This document shows, in pieces, positions 9,351 to 18,175 of a stretch of DNA of 33,272 bases. The DNA comes from Brevundimonas sp. (lineage in GTDB: Bacteria > Pseudomonadota > Alphaproteobacteria > Caulobacterales > Caulobacteraceae): positions 1 through 33,272 of the forward strand of contig NZ_SDZL01000032.1 of assembly GCF_004210735.1 (NCBI RefSeq), written 5' to 3'. Each line of letters starts with the position of its first letter. The first letter of the stretch is position 1. The notes under the pieces were generated by a model that saw only the letters and a program-made list of their open reading frames with translations, ran no database searches and was not told the origin of the DNA. Both the position numbers and the translations under genes were made by a program.

Positions 9351-10008
9351 CTGATCGCGCGGAGTTTATGACGCCCCGCACCTTGTTGTCGCCCGAACCG
9401 TTGAAGACGATCCGCTGGCCCTGATCATAGATCGCATAGGACGATGCGTTGATGGTTCCAAGGGGGCCGCGCCCCTGAACGCCCTTTGACCCTGTCACGA
9501 CGCCGGTGTTCGTGTCCACGACGGCCTCGGGCGTGGTCAGGGTGAAGCCCGAGCCGCCGTCCGAAATCCGCACGTTCGGGCCGATCAGCACCGTCTTCTT
9601 CACGTCGTCATAGGTGCCGCCGTCGGCGGTGATCTCGGTCACCTTGCGGCCGCCCAGGTTCAGCCGGACCGCCGGCCCGACCAGGCGGAAGCGCCCGGTC
9701 TGGGGATCGCGCACCGCGCCCTTAGCCCCGACGATGAAGGCGCGGCCCTGGGCGTCCTGCCCCCGGAAACGGGCGTTTTCCAGCCGGATCTCGCCGCTCT
9801 CGCTGGCCTTGCGTTCGACGCCCGACATGACGGTGCGGAATACGGTCCAGGTCAGGGTCCCACCGGCGATCAGCAGGATCAGGATGGGCAGGACCCGGCG
9901 CAGCAAGCGCACCCGGCGCGAGCGCGCGCGCCAGCGTTCGCCCGCCGCCGCGACCCGCGCCTCGTCGGCGCGCTTGCGGTCTTCTCCGGCCGGGTCCAGC
10001 TGGCTCAT
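9343..10008 (-). CDS. lptC: LPS export system protein LptC
   Basis: LptC is the single-pass inner-membrane protein that hands lipopolysaccharide from LptB2FG to LptA. The N-terminal cytoplasmic stretch (about 35 residues, very basic at its end) is followed by one transmembrane helix, VLPILILLIAGGTLTWTVF, near residues 39-57. A periplasmic LptC jellyroll then contains IRLENARFRGQDAQGRAF. The protein is 221 residues, a little longer than the E. coli version but normal for alphaproteobacteria. Primary sequence in this family is poorly conserved, so the operon position just before lptA and lptB is important support. Confidence 0.93.
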   Translation of the reverse strand: MSQLDPAGEDRKRADEARVAAAGERWRARSRRVRLLRRVLPILILLIAGGTLTWTVFRTVMSGVERKASESGEIRLENARFRGQDAQGRAFIVGAKGAVRDPQTGRFRLVGPAVRLNLGGRKVTEITADGGTYDDVKKTVLIGPNVRISDGGSGFTLTTPEAVVDTNTGVVTGSKGVQGRGPLGTINASSYAIYDQGQRIVFNGSGDNKVRGVINSARSGD

Positions 10009-10016
10009 CGGCGCTC

Positions 10017-10631
10017 TCAGGCGTGGGCGAAGATGTCGATCTCGTCCCAGCCTTCAAGGTCGAGACGCGAGCGGGTGGGCAGGAAGTCGAAACAGGCGCG
10101 GGCCAGTTCGGTGCGGCCCTCGCGGGCCAGCATTTCGTCCAGCCGGGCCTTGATGACATGCAGGTGCAGCACGTCCGAGGCGGCGTAGTCCAGTTGCGCC
10201 TGGGTCAGGGTCTGCGCACCCCAGTCCGAGCTCTGCTGCGCCTTGGACATGTCGATCCCGGCCAGTTCGCGGGCCACGTCCTTGAGCCCGTGACGATCCG
10301 TATAGGTGCGGGCCAGCTTGGACGCGATCTTGGTGCAATAGACCGGCCGCGTCTCGACGCCCAGGTGCAGCTGGAACATGCCGATGTCGAACCGGCCGAA
10401 ATGGAAGATCTTGAGCACCGCCTGATCCGCCATCAGCCGCTTCAGGTTCGGACAGTCATAGGCCGGGCGATTCAACCGCACCACGTGGGCGTCGCCGTTT
10501 CCGGCCGACAGTTGGACCACGCACAGGGGGTCGCGACGGAAGCGCAGGCCCATGGTTTCGGAATCGACGGCGACCTCGGGTCCCAGGTCCAGATCGGCGG
10601 GCAGATCGCCCTCGTGCAGGTAAACGGTCAT
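10017..10631 (-). CDS. rnd: Ribonuclease D-like 3'-5' exonuclease (single-domain)
   Basis: This is a DEDDy-type 3'-5' exoribonuclease of the RNase D group, expected to trim structured RNA 3' ends such as tRNA precursors. ExoI is DSETMGL (D-x-E near residue 23). ExoII is in the FHFGRFDIGMF segment. ExoIII is YAASDVLHL near residue 156. At 204 residues it contains only the nuclease domain and lacks the HRDC domains of E. coli RNase D, a form common in alphaproteobacteria. The ATG at 10631 is preferred over a TTG 18 nt upstream because the family starts with MTVYLHEGDLP-like sequence. It sits 8 bp before lptC and is probably co-transcribed. Confidence 0.9.
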   Translation of the reverse strand: MTVYLHEGDLPADLDLGPEVAVDSETMGLRFRRDPLCVVQLSAGNGDAHVVRLNRPAYDCPNLKRLMADQAVLKIFHFGRFDIGMFQLHLGVETRPVYCTKIASKLARTYTDRHGLKDVARELAGIDMSKAQQSSDWGAQTLTQAQLDYAASDVLHLHVIKARLDEMLAREGRTELARACFDFLPTRSRLDLEGWDEIDIFAHA

Positions 10632-10665
10632 CGGCCCTCGGCTGCTCAACTCGTGCGACCATAGA

Positions 10666-10702
10666 CGAACGGCGCCGTGTCGTCAGGACACGGCGCCGTT
10701 CG
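10666..10702 (-). terminator. Terminator hairpin downstream of tRNA-Leu
   Basis: A perfect 16-bp inverted repeat (10666-10681 with 10687-10702) closes a 5-nt loop just past the tRNA-Leu 3' end. It separates the tRNA from rnd. It lacks a long T-tract in the minus direction. Confidence 0.7.
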
Positions 10703-10708
10703 AAAATA

Positions 10709-10795
<87 letters not shown>

Positions 10796-10822
10796 CCGGG
10801 GGTTTCCCCTCGGAGGAGCGGG

Positions 10823-10851
10823 TCTATAGGGGGCGGTTCGGGACGGGTCAA
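10823..10851 (-). promoter_or_regulatory. Sigma70-type promoter of tRNA-Leu
   Basis: On the minus strand TTGACC (complement of 10846-10851) and TATAGA (complement of 10823-10828) are separated by exactly 17 bp. The predicted start lies about 20 nt before the mature tRNA end. This is one of the best housekeeping promoters in the window. Confidence 0.75.
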
Positions 10852-10954
10852 CAGGCTTTTCGCTCGATTTCATTGCGACGCCGAAACGCATCGTCTATCC
10901 CCCGCCCGTCAGGCCACGTCGGCCTGTGGCGAACAATCTGTTCGGGAGCGCGTC

Positions 10955-11926
10955 ATGGCTGAGTTCACTCCGGGTCTGGTCACCGTTTTCGGGGGCTCCG
11001 GCTTTGTGGGTTCGCAGGTCGTGCGCGCCCTGGCCCAGCAAGGCTGGCGCATCCGCGTGGCCGTGCGCCGTCCCGGCCGCGCCCATGCGCTGATGACCCA
11101 GGGGCATGTCGGCCAGATCCAGTCCGTCCGTTGCGACATCACCGACCCGGCCGCCGTGGCCAGGGCGCTGCGCGGCGCGGACGCCGTGGTCAATCTGGTG
11201 GGCATCTTGGCCGAGGGGCCGTCGCGAAAGTTCAAGGCGCTGCATGTCGAGGGCTCGCGCATCATCGCCGAGGCCAGCGTCGTCGCCGGCGTGACCCGCC
11301 TGGTCCAGATGTCGGCCCTGGGCGCCGATGCGGCCAGCAAGGCCGAATACGGGCGCACCAAGGCCGAGGCCGAGGTCGCCGTGCGCGCGGTCCGTCCCGA
11401 CGCCGTCATCATCCGCCCCTCGATCATCTTCGGGCCCGGCGATAATTTCCTGAACAAGTTCGCGACCCTGTCCGGTTTCGCCCCGGCGCTGCCGCTGATC
11501 GGCGGCGGGCAGACGAAATTCCAGCCGGTCTATGTCGGCGACGTGGCCGAGGCCATCGCCCGCGCCGTGGCGCGCGTGGATGCGGCGGGCCGTACCTTCG
11601 AGCTGGGCGGGCCGTCGGTCTGGGCGTTCGAGGACATCCTGAAGCTGATCGGCCGTGAGACGAACCGTCCGCGCGCCCTGCTGCCGATCCCGTTCCCGGT
11701 CGCCCGGCTGATGGGCGCGGTAGCGCAGCTGACCGCCTTTGTCGGCATCACGCCGCAGCTGACCCGCGACCAGGTGCTGATGCTGCAGAGCGACAACGTC
11801 GTGTCGCCGGACGCTGAGGGCCTGGCCGCGCTGGGTATCCAGCCGACGGGTCTGGAGGCGATCGCTCCGTCCTATCTGTGGCGCTATCGCAAGGGCGGCC
11901 AGTTCGCCGATCGCCCCGCCACCTAG
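10955..11926 (+). CDS. NDUFA9-like NAD(P)-binding SDR family protein
   Basis: This 323-residue extended/atypical short-chain dehydrogenase belongs to the group that includes the complex I accessory subunit NDUFA9 and bacterial relatives. The Rossmann glycine motif GGSGFVG (G13, G16, G19) is followed by RVAVRRPGRA, where an Arg-rich second strand end suggests NADP(H). LVQMSALGAD precedes Y132-x-x-x-K136 (YGRTK), the SDR pair. IIRPSIIFGPGDNFLN is characteristic of this group. A ribosome-binding GGGAG lies 6 nt before the ATG. It is monocistronic, divergent from tRNA-Leu and convergent with uppP. Its alphaproteobacterial homologues are usually annotated as complex I-linked, but the substrate cannot be read here. 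Confidence 0.87.
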   Translation: MAEFTPGLVTVFGGSGFVGSQVVRALAQQGWRIRVAVRRPGRAHALMTQGHVGQIQSVRCDITDPAAVARALRGADAVVNLVGILAEGPSRKFKALHVEGSRIIAEASVVAGVTRLVQMSALGADAASKAEYGRTKAEAEVAVRAVRPDAVIIRPSIIFGPGDNFLNKFATLSGFAPALPLIGGGQTKFQPVYVGDVAEAIARAVARVDAAGRTFELGGPSVWAFEDILKLIGRETNRPRALLPIPFPVARLMGAVAQLTAFVGITPQLTRDQVLMLQSDNVVSPDAEGLAALGIQPTGLEAIAPSYLWRYRKGGQFADRPAT

Positions 11927-11933
11927 ATCCGCG

Positions 11934-12740
11934 TCAGAGGCCGCCCGTCGCGGCCAGACCGATCAGACCGGCCACGCCCACAACGATCCGCCACCAGGCG
12001 AACGGCGCGAAGCCGCGCCGGCTGACGAAGTCCAGCAGCAGCCGCACCACCGCCAGCGCGGCCAGGAAGGCCGTAACGAAGCCGATGGCGATCAGGCCGA
12101 TGTCGCTGAAATCCAGCACGTCGCGGTTCTTGAACAGGTCATAGGCGACCGCCGCCCCCATGGTCGGCAAGGCCAGGAAGAAGCTGAACTCGGCCGCCGA
12201 GCGCTTGTCCGTGCCCAGCAGCAGGCCGCCGGCGATGGTCGCGCCGGAACGCGAAACGCCGGGGATCATGGCCAGGCACTGGAACAGGCCGATCAGGAAA
12301 TAGACCCGCATCGGATAGGCGTCCGCGTCCAGATAGGCCGGGACCTTCTTCATCCGGTCCAGCCACAGCAGCAGCAGCCCGCCGACGATCAGGGCGACGC
12401 AGATCACCACCGGCGTCTCGAACAACACGGTCTTGATGAAGCCGTAGGCGAAAAAGCCGATCACCGCCGCCGGCAGGAAGGCCACCGCCAGGCCGATCAC
12501 GAACCGCCGCGCCTCGGGATCGAAAGGCCACCGCGTCGCCAGGCGCCACAGCTTCTGGACATAGATGCTGATGATGGCCAGCAGGGCGCCCAGCTGGATG
12601 ACGATCTCGAACGTTTTGCCGCTGCTCTCGAAGCCCAGGAAATGGCCCAGCAGCAGGATGTGACCGGTCGAGGACACCGGGATGAACTCGGTCAGTCCCT
12701 CGACCAGGCCGAGGATGATCGCCGCAAGCCAGTGCGCCAT
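11934..12740 (-). CDS. uppP: Undecaprenyl-diphosphatase UppP (BacA)
   Basis: UppP dephosphorylates undecaprenyl pyrophosphate at the inner membrane, regenerating the lipid carrier for peptidoglycan and O-antigen synthesis, and can confer bacitracin tolerance. The 268-residue polytopic protein has the family signature [14 protein letters not shown] (residues 14-27) and the second catalytic segment PGVSRSGAT in the middle. Several strongly hydrophobic helices follow, including [18 protein letters not shown]. The ATG at 12740 has GGAGG four bases upstream. A longer frame starting at 12809 would add 23 hydrophilic residues with no support. The stop lies 7 bp from the convergent SDR gene. Confidence 0.97.
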   Translation of the reverse strand: MAHWLAAIILGLVEGLTEFIPVSSTGHILLLGHFLGFESSGKTFEIVIQLGALLAIISIYVQKLWRLATRWPFDPEARRFVIGLAVAFLPAAVIGFFAYGFIKTVLFETPVVICVALIVGGLLLLWLDRMKKVPAYLDADAYPMRVYFLIGLFQCLAMIPGVSRSGATIAGGLLLGTDKRSAAEFSFFLALPTMGAAVAYDLFKNRDVLDFSDIGLIAIGFVTAFLAALAVVRLLLDFVSRRGFAPFAWWRIVVGVAGLIGLAATGGL

Positions 12741-12838
12741 GACACCTCCGTGCGGGCGCGTGTCCTCGCCCCCGTGGCGGCGCCCCGATCGCACATAGCC
12801 CAGCCGCACGGGCCGAGGCGAGAGGCGCCATTGGCAAG

Positions 12839-13849
12839 ATGGCGGCTTTCGGCGACAAGACCGGCATGACGACCTCCCCTCCGTCCCTGGAAGACGCCCA
12901 TCTGGCGACCCGCAGCGTGACGCGGCTGTCGGTCGCGGTCGCGGTGGTGCTGATCGTGCTCAAGGCCTTCGCCCTGGGCGCCTCGGGATCGGTGTCCATC
13001 CTGGCGTCGCTGGCGGATTCCGTGCTGGACCTGATCGCCTCGCTGGCGGTCTTCTTCGCCGTGCGCTGGGCCGCCGCCCCGCCGGACGCCGATCACCGCC
13101 ACGGCCGTGGCAAGGGCGAGGCCCTGGCCACGCTGGTGCAGGCGGGGCTGGTGTTCGCCTCGGCCGTCTTCATCGGCTGGGAGGCGATCCAGCGTATCTT
13201 CGAGCCCCGGCCCGTGACCGGCGGCTATTGGGCGGTGGGGGTGGTGGTGATCTCTATCGCCGTCACCGCATGGCTGGTGTGGATGCAGACGCAGGCGTTG
13301 AAGCGCAGCGGCTCGCTGGCCGTCGCGGGGGACCGCGCCCACTACGCCGCAGACCTGGCCTCGAACGTCGTGGTGTTGGTGGGCGTCGCCTCGGGCGCGC
13401 TGTTGCAGGCGCCCGGGCTGGACGCCGCGGCGGGCCTGGTGGTGGCGGTCTGGCTGTTCTGGGGCGCGACGGGGGTATTGCGCTCGGCCTCGGACCAGTT
13501 GCTGGATCGCGCGGCGCCGGACGCCGACCGCGTGGCCATCACCACCGCCGTTCTGAAGGATCCCCGCATCGCCGGACTTCATCGCCTGCGCGCCCGGATG
13601 AACGGTCCGGTCATCCACGTCGAGATGCACGTTGATCTGGAGCCGACCCTGACGCTGGACGTCGCCCACGCCATCGTCGAGGAGGCCGAAACGCGTATCC
13701 GGGCGACCTATCCGCATGCGGACATCATGATCCACGCCGACCCGCGTGGCCGCGCCGACCCACGCGAAACGGCCCCGACAGCTGACGGGCCGGCCCCGGT
13801 CGAGCGGCTGGAGACGACCGCCACGCCGGCGGCCGGTCCCTGGTCCTGA
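12839..13849 (+). CDS. Cation diffusion facilitator, FieF/YiiP-like
   Basis: This is a proton-coupled metal exporter of the inner membrane, probably for zinc or iron. Six hydrophobic segments and a C-terminal cytoplasmic ferredoxin-like domain are visible. The transport site is of the YiiP type: D60-x-x-x-D64 in TM2 (ADSVLD) and H168-x-x-x-D172 in TM5 (HYAADLASN). The loop [14 protein letters not shown] resembles the FieF TM2-TM3 loop. The C-terminal [21 protein letters not shown] contains the usual dimer-site histidines, and a Pro/Ala-rich tail of about 30 residues extends the protein. An ATG nine codons downstream (12866) is an alternative start. It has no His-rich N-terminus, unlike the second exporter at 21685. 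Confidence 0.93.
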   Translation: MAAFGDKTGMTTSPPSLEDAHLATRSVTRLSVAVAVVLIVLKAFALGASGSVSILASLADSVLDLIASLAVFFAVRWAAAPPDADHRHGRGKGEALATLVQAGLVFASAVFIGWEAIQRIFEPRPVTGGYWAVGVVVISIAVTAWLVWMQTQALKRSGSLAVAGDRAHYAADLASNVVVLVGVASGALLQAPGLDAAAGLVVAVWLFWGATGVLRSASDQLLDRAAPDADRVAITTAVLKDPRIAGLHRLRARMNGPVIHVEMHVDLEPTLTLDVAHAIVEEAETRIRATYPHADIMIHADPRGRADPRETAPTADGPAPVERLETTATPAAGPWS

Positions 13850-13872
13850 CACCGGCGACCTGGGGGACGCGG

Positions 13873-13887
13873 TAAACGCACGCTTAA
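13873..13887 (+). promoter_or_regulatory. Possible CtrA-binding site upstream of fzlA
   Basis: TAAA-N7-TTAA followed by C differs by one base from the Caulobacter CtrA pattern TTAA-N7-TTAA. It lies 28 bp before the fzlA ATG in a short intergenic region. Confidence 0.35.
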
Positions 13888-13914
13888 CGGGCGCGGGCGC
13901 ATGAAGGGCTGGCC

Positions 13915-14595
13915 ATGTCCGCCGTCCTGTTCCATTTCCCGTTTGATCCCGCCTCGCGCGCCGCACGTCTGGCGCTGGGTGAAGCGCGCATCGACTGGAG
14001 CGAGACCGTCGTGCGACCGTGGGAGCCGGACTGTCCGCTGGGCGAGTTGAACCCGTCCGGCATGCCGCCCGTGGTCCAGACCACCCATGGCGGACGCCCC
14101 CTGACCCTGTGCGAACTGCCCGCCATCCTGGGCTGGATCGAGGATCAGGCGAAGGACCCGGTCCTGCTGTCGGTCGATCTGGGCGAGCGGGCCGAGGCGC
14201 GCCGCCTGGTCGGTTGGTTCGAGCGCCGCTTCACCGACGAGGTCAACGCCGTCCTGCTGCACGAGCGGATGGAGAAGCCCCTGCTGCGACTGGGCCCGCC
14301 CGAGGCGCGGATGCTGCGCGAGGGACGCGAGGCCCTGCGCGCCCATCTGGGCATGCTGGAGGCGCTGGCGACCGGACGCGACTGGCTGGCCGGTCGGCGT
14401 CTCAGCCAGGCCGATCTGGTCGCGGGCGCCCATCTGTCGGTGCTGGACTATTTCGGCGAGATCAACTGGAGTCAGTGGCCGGGGCTGAAGACCTGGTACA
14501 CCAAGCTGAAATGCCGGCCCTGTTTCCGGCCCCTGCTGGCGGACCGTTTCGCGGGCGTTCCGGCGGCCGCCTGCTACGCCGATCTGGATTTCTGA
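13915..14595 (+). CDS. fzlA: FtsZ-binding protein FzlA (GST-fold)
   Basis: This 226-residue protein has a glutathione S-transferase fold: a thioredoxin-like N-terminus (HFPFDPASRAARLALGEARIDW) and an all-helical C-terminal half with LSQADLVAGAHLSVLDYFGEI. Caulobacterales encode the GST-like FzlA, which binds and curves FtsZ filaments and is needed for constriction. Two features match my recollection of FzlA: the VVRPW segment (W36), and the short acidic C-terminal tail ADLDF, corresponding to the region of C. crescentus Asp227 where mutations affect FtsZ binding or activity. An ordinary GST is the alternative. A CtrA-like site lies upstream and queG follows 24 bp downstream. Confidence 0.8.
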   Translation: MSAVLFHFPFDPASRAARLALGEARIDWSETVVRPWEPDCPLGELNPSGMPPVVQTTHGGRPLTLCELPAILGWIEDQAKDPVLLSVDLGERAEARRLVGWFERRFTDEVNAVLLHERMEKPLLRLGPPEARMLREGREALRAHLGMLEALATGRDWLAGRRLSQADLVAGAHLSVLDYFGEINWSQWPGLKTWYTKLKCRPCFRPLLADRFAGVPAAACYADLDF

Positions 14596-14619
14596 GCCAG
14601 ACAGGTCCAGACGACCGCC

Positions 14620-15651
14620 ATGGCGGCCGATCCCCGCATCTTCATCCGGAAAAAGGCGTCAGAGCTCGGCTTTGACGTCTGCCGCTTCGCCTCGGCCGAT
14701 GCGCCATGGAGCGCGGGCGAGCGGCTGGCCTATTTCGTGGGCGAGGGTCGACACGGCGACATGGGCTGGATGGAGACGACGCTGGAGCGCCGCGCCCATC
14801 CCACGGCCATGTGGGACGGCGCCCGCACCGCCGTCATGCTGGGGATGAACTATGGTCCCGAAACCAATCCGTTGCCGGAACTGGCCGACGGGTCCGCAGG
14901 CTATATCGCCAGCTATGCGCGGGCCGACGACTATCACGACCTGATCAAGGGTCGACTGAAGACGCTGGCCGGCCAGATCGCCGCCCGCACCGGACAGGAG
15001 GTCAAGGTGTTCGTCGACACCGCCCCCCTGATGGAAAAGCCGCTGGCCCAGCGCGCGGGCGTCGGCTGGCAGGGCAAGCACACCAATCTGCTGAGCCGGA
15101 CGCACGGCAACTGGCTGTTTCTGGGCGCGATCCTGACCGCTGCGACGTTCGAGCCGGACGAGGCCGAGACCGAACACTGCGGGCGCTGCACCGCCTGCCT
15201 GGACATCTGCCCGACCAAGGCGTTTCCCGCGCCGTTCCAGCTGGATGCGCGGCGGTGCCTGTCATACCTGACCATCGAGTTCGCCGGGCCGTGGCCCGAG
15301 GAGTTCCGCACGGCGACCGGCAGTCGCATCTATGGCTGCGACGACTGTCTGGCGGTCTGTCCGTGGAACAAGTTCGCGGCGGCGACGCACGAGGGGCGGC
15401 TGCAGGCGCGCGACGCCCTGACCGCGCCCCGACTGGCCGATCTGGCGGCGCTGGACGACGCCGCCTTCCGCGCCCTGTTCGCCAAGACCGCCATCAAGCG
15501 GATCGGCCGCGACCGCTTCGTGCGCAATGTGCTGTACGCCATCGGCAACTCGGGCGACGCCGCGTTGATCGCCGCGGCCCAGGCGCTGGTGGACGATCCG
15601 AACCCGGTGGTGGCCGACGCGGCGCGTTGGGCGGTGGGGCGGCTGACGTAG
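14620..15651 (+). CDS. queG: Epoxyqueuosine reductase QueG
   Basis: QueG reduces epoxyqueuosine to queuosine in the wobble position of GUN tRNAs, using cobalamin and two [4Fe-4S] clusters. The 343-residue protein has the catalytic aspartate in [20 protein letters not shown] (D133). It has the eight cluster cysteines C187, C190, C193, C197, C213, C240, C243 and C247, seen as [12 protein letters not shown] and CDDCLAVCP. The C-terminal 80 residues form the HEAT-like tRNA-binding part. It lies 24 bp after fzlA. Its stop codon abuts the stop of the convergent FKBP gene with no base between them. Confidence 0.96.
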   Translation: MAADPRIFIRKKASELGFDVCRFASADAPWSAGERLAYFVGEGRHGDMGWMETTLERRAHPTAMWDGARTAVMLGMNYGPETNPLPELADGSAGYIASYARADDYHDLIKGRLKTLAGQIAARTGQEVKVFVDTAPLMEKPLAQRAGVGWQGKHTNLLSRTHGNWLFLGAILTAATFEPDEAETEHCGRCTACLDICPTKAFPAPFQLDARRCLSYLTIEFAGPWPEEFRTATGSRIYGCDDCLAVCPWNKFAAATHEGRLQARDALTAPRLADLAALDDAAFRALFAKTAIKRIGRDRFVRNVLYAIGNSGDAALIAAAQALVDDPNPVVADAARWAVGRLT

Positions 15652-16203
15652 TCAGCCCGTCGCTTGACCCACACCCCGGCCGCCGCCCGGCACGGGCGCC
15701 ATGTCCAGCAGCCTGAGGCGGAAGACCAGAACCGAATTGCCGGGGATCCGGGGCGGCGAGCCTTCTTCGCCATAGCCCAGCTCGGGCGGGACATAGAGCA
15801 GCCATTCGTCGCCGACCTTCATGGCCTGCAAAGCCTCGGTCCAGCCGGGCACCACGCCCTCGGGGGAGAAGACGGCCGGGGCGCCGCGCTCGAACGAGCT
15901 GTCGAACACCGTCCCGTCGATCAGCGAGCCTTCGTAGTCGACGCGGACCAGATCGTTGCGGTCGGGGCTGGGCGAACCGGCGGGACCGGAGGCGACGACC
16001 TTGTATTGCAGGCCCGACGGCAACGTCTGGACGCCCTCGGCCCTGGCGTTCTTGTCCAGGAAGGCCTTGGCCGCCCTGGCCGCTTCCTCGGTATTGGCCG
16101 GCGGCGAGTCCGAACGGCCGCAGGCGGCCAGCGTCAGCGTCGCGGCCAACCCCGTCATCAGGACTGTTTTTCGGGCCGCGCCCCTAACCCATGCGAAGTT
16201 CAT
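15652..16203 (-). CDS. FKBP-type peptidyl-prolyl isomerase lipoprotein
   Basis: This 183-residue exported lipoprotein isomerises X-Pro bonds of envelope proteins. The signal sequence (basic RGAARK, then VLMTGLAATLTLAAC) ends in a lipobox with the acylated Cys near residue 28. After a short linker the FKBP domain runs from about residue 57, with VRVDYEGSLIDGTVFDSSFERG, VVPGWTEALQAMKVGDEWLLYVPPELGYG and IPGNSVLVFRLRLLDM in canonical order. The ATG at 16203 is chosen because GAAGGA stands 8 nt upstream; a GTG two codons earlier also exists. The start lies inside the last 20 bp of ilvA in another frame, which suggests translational coupling. Confidence 0.94.
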   Translation of the reverse strand: MNFAWVRGAARKTVLMTGLAATLTLAACGRSDSPPANTEEAARAAKAFLDKNARAEGVQTLPSGLQYKVVASGPAGSPSPDRNDLVRVDYEGSLIDGTVFDSSFERGAPAVFSPEGVVPGWTEALQAMKVGDEWLLYVPPELGYGEEGSPPRIPGNSVLVFRLRLLDMAPVPGGGRGVGQATG

Positions 16204-17386
16204 ATCCACGGTCCTTCAAGGCCTGGCCGATCTCGTCGGCGTGTTTTGCGTCGCGCGTCTCGACCATGATGTCGAATTCCGCGCCCTTGGCCGGCACGTC
16301 CAGCGCCAGCCGGTTGTGCACGACGTCGATGATGTTGCCGCCCAGGCCGCCGATCACGGCCGCCATGGCCGACAGCATCCCCGGCCGGTCGTCGCCCAGG
16401 ATGCGATAGACGATCAGCCGCTTCTCGCGAACCATTTCCCGGTTCAGGACCACCGCCAGCATCCGGGCGTCGATGTTGCCGCCGGTCAGTTCGATGCCGA
16501 TCTTCATCCCCTTGAAGCGGTCGGGTTGGGCCAGAATCGCGGCCAGCCCACCGGCGCCGGCGCCCTCGGCCACCGTCTTCTCCAGCGTCGCCAGCAGGGC
16601 CACGCCCTTTTCGAAATCGGCCTCCTCGCAGACGAAGACCTCGTCCACCAACGGATCGGCCAGGGCGAAGGGGATTTCGCCCACGGCCTTGATGGCGATG
16701 CCCTCGGCGATGGTCTGGCCGGTGCATTTGGCCGGTTCGCCCCCCCGCCGGGCGGTGAAGGACGGATAGCGGGCGGCTTCGACGCCGAAGATCTTGATAT
16801 CGGGCTTCATCGCCTTGGCCGCGATCGAGCAGCCGGCGATCAGGCCGCCGCCGCCGATGGGGATGATCAGGGCGTCGAGGTCCGGCGCGTCCTCCAGAAA
16901 CTCGATCGCGCAGACGCCCTGGCCCGCCACGATTCCCTCATCGTCGAAGGCCGAGACGAAGACATAGCCGTGCTCGCGCTCCAGACGCTTCGCCTCCTCG
17001 GTCGAGGCGGAGAAGTCGAGGCCGTGGATCACCACCGTAGCCCCGTGGGCGCGGGTGCCGTCCGCCTTAACAAAGGGCGTGCCCTCGGGCATGACGATGG
17101 TCACCGGCACGCCCAGCCGACCCCCATGATAGGCCAGCGCCTGGGCGTGATTGCCAGCCGAGGCGGCGACGACGCCGCGCCGACGCTCCTCCGGCGTCAG
17201 CTGGAGCAGCCGGTTCAGGGCGCCGCGCTCCTTGAAACTGCCGGTGAAATGCAGATTGTCGTATTTGATCCAGATATCGGCGCCGGTCAGTTGCGACAGG
17301 CGGCGCGAATGGCGCACCGGCGTGCGGTCCACCTGTCCGGCGATACGGGCCTGCGCGGCCTTGATGTCCTCGAAGGTGACGGTCAT
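16184..17386 (-). CDS. ilvA: Threonine ammonia-lyase with C-terminal ACT domain
   Basis: This PLP enzyme deaminates threonine to 2-oxobutyrate, the first committed step towards isoleucine. The cofactor lysine is K52 in TGSFKERGA, and the phosphate-binding glycine loop is PIGGGGLIAG near residue 178. A single ACT-type regulatory domain occupies about residues 325-400 (IVYRILGDDRPGMLSAMAAVIGG), the roughly 400-residue form common in alphaproteobacteria, instead of the 514-residue E. coli IlvA. The ATG at 17386 starts the conserved MTVTFEDIKAAQ. The frame stays open 249 nt further upstream, but that stretch is promoter-like and hydrophilic. FKBP overlaps its 3' end by 20 bp. Confidence 0.95.
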   Translation of the reverse strand: MTVTFEDIKAAQARIAGQVDRTPVRHSRRLSQLTGADIWIKYDNLHFTGSFKERGALNRLLQLTPEERRRGVVAASAGNHAQALAYHGGRLGVPVTIVMPEGTPFVKADGTRAHGATVVIHGLDFSASTEEAKRLEREHGYVFVSAFDDEGIVAGQGVCAIEFLEDAPDLDALIIPIGGGGLIAGCSIAAKAMKPDIKIFGVEAARYPSFTARRGGEPAKCTGQTIAEGIAIKAVGEIPFALADPLVDEVFVCEEADFEKGVALLATLEKTVAEGAGAGGLAAILAQPDRFKGMKIGIELTGGNIDARMLAVVLNREMVREKRLIVYRILGDDRPGMLSAMAAVIGGLGGNIIDVVHNRLALDVPAKGAEFDIMVETRDAKHADEIGQALKDRGYELRMG

Positions 17387-17564
17387 GGGGTCCCGGGATT
17401 CCTGGCCGGAGCTTTCCCCCGGTCTTGCCTGCCTTGTGGCGCCCGCGCTCAACGGTCGCAACCGGGTCGTCGCAAGTTGAGCGCGCGCAACCTTGACCTT
17501 GGGAGGGGCGTTAGGGCTGATGGGCCTCGAAGCGTCCCCGGCTTCTGTCCGTACGGAGTCCCCC

Positions 17565-18080
17565 ATGACCGCGTCCCGTTCGCGTTCGATCCTCGCCGTC
17601 GCCGCACTGGCGGCGCTGACCGCAGCCTGCGCCACGGCTCCGACCGGGCCCGGCGCCCTGCCGCCGCCCTCCGGCGCCTTCCAGGCCCAGGACTTCGACT
17701 GGTCGGCCCGGGCGGGTCAGTCGTCGATCAACGCCCGCGTCGAATATCGCCAGGACGGACAGGCCTATCGCTGCACGGGCTCGGCCGGGCTGACGCCGGA
17801 CACCCCCTATACCCGCGCCCGGTTCCAGACCCTGTACGGTTCGACGGATCGCGCGGCGGTTCCCGCCGCCGTGGTGCGGGCGCGGACTGTGGCCGACGCC
17901 GGGGCGGACTATCGCTCGTACGTCCGCTCGGCTCCTTGCGAGAACAATCGTTTCAGCTTCTCCGGCCTGCCCGACGGCGGCTGGTTCATTATCGTGCCGG
18001 TCAGCGCGGGCGGCGATCCTGTCGCCCTGATGCGCCGGGTCGAGACCCGCGGCGGCCGCGCTGTCGACGTCACCCTGTAA
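17565..18080 (+). CDS. Hypothetical lipoprotein
   Basis: I do not recognise this 171-residue protein. A lipoprotein signal is clear: a basic start, the hydrophobic run ILAVAALAALTA and a lipobox ending AAC (Cys near residue 22). The mature part begins with a Pro/Gly-rich linker. A compact domain with two more cysteines follows (YRCTGSAG and SAPCENNRF, plausibly a disulfide), and it includes GGWFIIVPVSAGGDPVALMRR. GGAG lies 6 nt upstream of the ATG. Location in the outer membrane or periplasm is likely. It reads codirectionally with the BA14K-like gene 95 bp downstream, but no shared function can be inferred. Confidence 0.75.
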   Translation: MTASRSRSILAVAALAALTAACATAPTGPGALPPPSGAFQAQDFDWSARAGQSSINARVEYRQDGQAYRCTGSAGLTPDTPYTRARFQTLYGSTDRAAVPAAVVRARTVADAGADYRSYVRSAPCENNRFSFSGLPDGGWFIIVPVSAGGDPVALMRRVETRGGRAVDVTL

Positions 18081-18175
18081 GTCTTCAGGCCGGGCGGCGA
18101 CGTCCGGCCTGACTGTTCCAGTAAGCGTGGAGTGCCCTGACCGCCCGGCCCGACGGCCGCCCTGGAGAATTAACC

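Noticed and set aside
13915..14595. An ordinary detoxifying glutathione S-transferase
   Set aside because: The acidic C-terminal tail and conserved tryptophan match FzlA better, though this remains a probability and not proof.
15956..18112. A 718-codon open frame on the plus strand across FKBP, ilvA and the lipoprotein gene
   Set aside because: It runs antisense to ilvA and FKBP and out of frame with the lipoprotein gene, with no recognisable domain.
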